DNA of 41,999 bases from Chara braunii (taxonomy: Eukaryota > Streptophyta > Charophyceae > Charales > Characeae). Below the pieces are notes generated by a model. The model was not told the DNA's origin. It did not search any database and was given only the letters and a program-made list of their open reading frames with translations. Positions 38,371 to 41,999 of this stretch are shown piece by piece. How positions within the stretch are numbered: position 1 is the first letter of the stretch; each line of letters begins with the position of its first letter. A program made the position numbers and the translations under genes. The stretch covers positions 284,764 to 326,762 of the forward strand of contig BFEA01000001.1 of NCBI GenBank assembly GCA_003427395.1, in the 5' to 3' direction.

Positions 38371-40974
38371 TTGGACAACATGTTAATCAACTCCGTTGCC
38401 GACTGCCTGCGCCTTGGTCCCCTGCCGGGGATCGGCGCAAATTATTTTTCTAAGTTGGATTTGAAATGGGGATATCATCAAATCTCGATCCGGCCGAATG
38501 ATTGCTACAAATCCGCGTTCAAGACGCGGTATGGGCATTTTCAGTGGGTGGTCATGCCTTTTGGCCTCACCAACGCCCCGACGACCTTTCAAGCGGCAAT
38601 GACCAACGAGTTTCGTGCAATGTTGGACTGATTCGTGCTGGTCTACTTAGACGATATTCTCGTCTATAGCCGAACATTGGAGGATCATCGTGGGCATCTT
38701 CAACGAGTGTTGGAGATGCTTCGCCGCGCCAAGTACAAGGCCAATCGCGACAAGTGCGAATTTGTCCGGCAAGAGCTGGAATACTTGGGCCATTTTGTCA
38801 CACCGGAAGGCATCAGTCCGCTATCGGACAAGATTCAAGCCATCCAAGAGTGGTCGGAGCCTCAGAACATCACGGATGTTCGTTCGTTCCTTGGCCTCAC
38901 CGGCTACTACCAGCGTTTTATTAAAGGCTACTCGAAGATCACGACCCACTTTACCGAGCTTCAATGCGAGGATCGGCCGTTTGACTTCGGAGAGGAGGCA
39001 CGAGAATCATTTTTGGCTCTCAAAGCCGTGCTATTATCAGCAGAGGTCTTGCGCATATACGACCCATTTTTGCCTACGCGCGTCACTACGGATGAGTGCG
39101 GCTATGGCATTGGTGTCGTCCTCGAGCAACATGATGGTGTGGACTGGCACCCGGTCGAATACTTCAGCAAGAAAGTGTCTGTCGTGCATTCCATTGACGA
39201 TGCACGCAAGAAGGAGCTCCTCGCCTTCGTCCACGCGCTCAAGCGGTGGCGGCACTTCCTCCTTGGTCGAAGCCAATTTCGATGGGTAACGGACAACAAT
39301 CCGTTGGTCTTCTATAAGACCCAAGACACCGTCAACAGCACCATCGCTCGATGGATGGTTTTCATCGACCAGTTCGACTTCTTTCCCGATCACATTCCCG
39401 GGAAGTCGAACCGTTTTGCGGATGCTCTTTCACGGCGTCCGGATCACGACGACCTGCGGAACAGCTTCATCCGCGGTTACCAAGCCGACCCCGAGTTTCG
39501 CGACAAGTACGCGAATTGCTCCTCTCCTAATCCAGCGCCTTCTCACTACCGGATCCAAGAGGGGTACTTGCTTGTCCACACGCGGGGGAAGGACCTTCTT
39601 TGCGTACCTAGTGATCCTCACTTGCGTACACTGCTTCTTGGCGAGTTCCACGATGCTCCCGCCATCGGACACTTTGGAGTCAATCGCACGATTGGCCGAC
39701 TTCGTGAGCGATTTTGGTGGCCCGGCCTTCTTCGCGACGTCACTCACTATTGCGAGTCATGCGAGGTTTGCCGACGCTGCAAACCCCGCAATCATTGTCC
39801 GTACGGCGAGTTACGACCATTACCGGTCCCGTTGAGGCGAAGGGAAGCGATTGCCATGGACATTACCGGCCCGTTCCCCAAGCACAAGACCGGCGTGGAT
39901 AGGATTCTCACGGTGGTCGACCGACTCACCAAGTTTGCCATGTTTTTGCCTTGACGCTATCTCTACGCCGGTTGGATTCGAACCAAGGGTTACCCCAAGG
40001 AAATCGTCTGCGACCGCGACACTCGGTTCATGTCCGATTTTTGGTTGGCGCTCATCAAGCGATGGGGCTCATCTCTCAAGCCCAGTTCAGCTCGCCACCC
40101 TCAGACCGATGGCCAAACGGAGAGGGCGCATCAGACCGCACAGGTTCTCCTTCGCACTCTCATCCGTCCGGACCAGAAGGATTGGGTTGAGCGGCTGCCG
40201 GATGTCGAGTTGGCCTGCAACTCTTCCATCCGCCCGGCTATCGGGATATCCCCTTTCGAGTTCGAGCACGGCTCGCCGGTCACTTCGTTGGGGGACACCA
40301 TCACTCCACGAACGGCCGAGAGCGACGACCATCTGCTTTTCTTGCGTCGGATGCAAGACCTACTTGTCAAGGCACACGACCAGATGGCCAAGACGCAGCA
40401 ACGCATGAGCCAGCAGGCCAACCGCCAGCTTCTTCCTTGCCCATTCCGCGTCGGCGATCTCGTTTGGGTCTCCGCAGCGGAATTCAGCCTCGAACAAGAC
40501 ATCTCTCGCAAGCTCCTCCCGAAATGGATGGGACCCTGGCCGATCGTGACACCCGCTGGATATGCACCTGAAGGACCTTCCTGCACCATTCAGGTGCCCA
40601 CCCACTTGCCCGTCTACCCGGTCTTTCATTGCTCCAAGCTGGCTCTGTACACACCAGCAGACCATGACGAATTTCCCGGGCGACGAGCGCAAGACCCACC
40701 CTCTATGGACGGTTTTCAAGAGGTTAGCGGTATCGTTTCCCAGCGCCGCTACGGCAACAGGCTGACTGAGTATCTGGTCCATTTTGCATACTGCAGCCAC
40801 AGAGCTGACCGTTGGTTGACCCGTGCGGAACTGCAAACGACAGCTTCAGACGTTCTCGCACACTACGAACGCAAGATGCAAGGCAAGCCGGTATCTTCGG
40901 CTCCACGCCGCACCCGCGTTTCTGTTCCACCTTCAGACCGTCAGTTTCGCCCCCGGCCCAGCTTGACTTCATAA
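38371..40974 (+). pseudogene. pol: Gypsy pol: RT, RNase H, integrase, chromodomain (two internal TGA)
   Basis: One frame of 868 codons runs throughout with TGA at codons 87 (38629-38631) and 528 (39952-39954). RT: FSKLDLKWGYHQI and YLDD (92-95). RNase H: Asp241, Glu282, Asp308 and Asp351 (TTDECG, KKELLAF, VTDNNPL, FADALSRR). Integrase: HHCC finger (from His427; CESCEVC at 461), then Asp497, Asp548 and Glu584 with the classical 35-residue D-E spacing. The 50-residue D-D spacing is short and suggests about ten residues lost at codon 528-530 (LP-stop-RYLYAGW). GPY/F-like KWMGPWPI lies near 720. A chromodomain-like stretch (EVSGIVSQRRYG.., EYLVHF, WLTRAEL) covers about 782-832. The first TGA is explained by CGA to TGA (CpG decay). 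The RT N-terminus is lost or garbled before codon 20. Confidence 0.9.
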
Positions 40975-40985
40975 GGAGGGGGGGG
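40973..40985 (+). promoter_or_regulatory. Polypurine tract
   Basis: AAGGAGGGGGGGG precedes the LTR directly and overlaps the pol stop codon TAA (40972-40974). The PPT primes plus-strand DNA synthesis. Confidence 0.85.
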
Positions 40986-41999
40986 TGTTACATGCTGCGC
41001 CTGCACACAAGGGCCATTTTCCAGGCCCTGCGTCCCTCAGGCTGAAAGCCTGAAATTCAGGCTAAAAGCCTGAAAACCAGGGCCTACAGGCCCCGTGTCT
41101 GTTCAGCTCGAAAGCCTGAAATACAGGGGCCTGCAGACCCTGTGTCTTTTCAGACTAAAAATGGCAATAGCCTTTTTAGCGTGAAACGAAGGGCCATTTT
41201 CGGTCGTTCATCAGAATGACCGGCCCTGAAACTCAGGCACCGAACCAGGGTTTCGGGAACAGGCTATTCTTAGCCTGTTCCCACGACAGCCTCAGCAGAT
41301 GCTGCAGCTCCAGCCCCTGGCACACTTCGGCATTCGCAAGAGCAGCCTCCTCGGCCTGGCTCGCCCTGCAGACAGTCAGGAGGCAGGCCGAGGTAGTACG
41401 TAGGGACTTCCCATGCACTTTACGAGGAGGCAGGAGGCAGTAGTCTTCAGGATTCGGCAGCAGCACTCTGGAGGGAACGCTGCAGGAGTAGTAGTAGCGT
41501 TAGCCTTAGTCTTCAGCGCTGGGCGCCATAGCTAGGATAGCACTAGAGAGAGAGAGAGATTGGGTGGAGGCCAGAGGTACCTACCTGCAGCGCCGTTGCT
41601 CCAGCTTCGTCTTTGAGGTACCTGCAGCACAGCGCCAACTTCACAGGTTAGTACCTGGCTCGTAACAGAGAGAGAGAGAGAGTTCTTCTTCTTCCTCGTC
41701 TCAGTCCACCATCTCCTTCTCACCCTCTCATCATCTGACTTCACTGCATCAGCAGACTACGATAGAAAGAGAGAGAGAGAGCTTGGTGATATTGGATCCA
41801 GACTCGACTTTTGGGCTTCAGACGTTGCGGCGAGGGATTATTTGGGACTTGCGATAAAGACTTGGTGTTGACGACATTCCCATCTCTCCCCCTCCTCTTC
41901 GTCTGATCCCCTCCTCTTCGTCTGTGTATGTCTGGACCTGGCGCTTCCTTCCTGTGTACAGCGCCAGGCTCCTTCACACTTTGTGATGGACACGATGTA
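40986..41999 (+). repeat. 3' LTR of the Gypsy element (extends to or near the window end)
   Basis: It starts TGTTACATG, a usual Gypsy LTR start, right after the PPT. 41035-41150 has short repeats built on AAAGCCTGAAA and CAGGG. Three (GA)n runs lie at 41547-41560, 41668-41681 and 41766-41780. An inverted pair CCTGGCGC/GCGCCAGG spans 41937-41968. The window ends in GATGTA, which could be the beginning of a GTAACA terminus, but the end is not visible. Confidence 0.75.
41035..41150 (+). repeat. Short direct repeats in the Gypsy LTR
   Basis: Units of about 20 bp: CAGGCTGAAAGCCTGAAATT, CAGGCTAAAAGCCTGAAAAC, then CAGCTCGAAAGCCTGAAATA. They lie in the presumed U3, where repeated motifs often act as promoter or enhancer elements. 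Confidence 0.5.

Larger units (their letters stand above)
38370..41999 (+). mobile_element. Ty3/Gypsy retrotransposon, 5'-truncated
   Basis: Order: reverse transcriptase, RNase H, integrase, GPY/F, chromodomain-like tail, polypurine tract, 3' LTR. This order is diagnostic of Ty3/Gypsy and the tail suggests a chromovirus. LTR, PBS, gag, protease and the first part of RT are missing on the left. The coding part is GC-rich compared with its AT-rich flank, consistent with recent insertion. Confidence 0.9.

Noticed and set aside
39037-40836. Minus-strand frames of up to 158 codons under the Gypsy pol
   Set aside because: They are mirror frames of a GC-rich coding sequence; the plus frame has all the catalytic motifs.

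Overview
The window is eukaryotic, repeat-dominated nuclear DNA with no bacterial or phage gene organisation. Plant-type Ty3/Gypsy and L1-type LINE sequences, a primer-binding site matching plant nuclear tRNA-Asp, very long (TAA)n, (CA)n, (GA)n and (CTT)n arrays and exon-like islands point to a large plant or charophyte-type genome. The wording of the Gypsy polyprotein reminds me of Chara braunii, but that is recollection, not a search result. I see no intact host protein-coding gene.

Layout. 1-1480: GTCGAC-rich DNA and LTR family 'X' in head-to-head inverted fragments. 1481-6515: segment A, a duplicated block with exon-like islands between microsatellites. 6516-10900: decayed DNA without a recognisable gene. 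10903-12390: 5' end of a minus-strand LTR retrotransposon (gag remnant, duplicated leader, tRNA-Asp PBS, X LTR). 13490-16235: higher-order satellite made of small hairpins, with a 400-N gap. 16590-16893: two large foldbacks. 16925-18186: microsatellites with a conserved flank. 18187-21938: segment B, the second copy of A (about 1.1 kb shorter). 22097-22403: an 18S rRNA 5'-end fragment and an acidic open frame. 23040-23390: (GA)n/(CA)n with a Nextera adapter chimera.

23390-37000: X LTRs in opposite orientation enclose two different LINEs placed tail to tail (LINE1 plus, 24115-28685; LINE2 minus, 28690-34160). The right-hand LTR is split by about 2.1 kb of nested insertions. 37013-37111: a train of perfect hairpins. 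37190-38369: AT-rich DNA ending in a ~122-bp tandem repeat. 38370-41999: the 3' part of a Ty3/Gypsy element (RT, RNase H, integrase, chromodomain-like tail, polypurine tract, 3' LTR), 5'-truncated and carrying two in-frame TGA codons.

The genes do not form a pathway; they are selfish elements and their debris. The least explained feature is the hairpin array at 13490-16235: the loop (ACG or ACCCGG) stays while the two arms change together from copy to copy. The same architecture recurs in nearby foldbacks and near the end of the X LTR. The window also holds clear assembly artefacts (a mate-pair adapter chimera at 23171-23319 and an N-centred 85-bp duplication at 2974-3144) that should not be read as biology.
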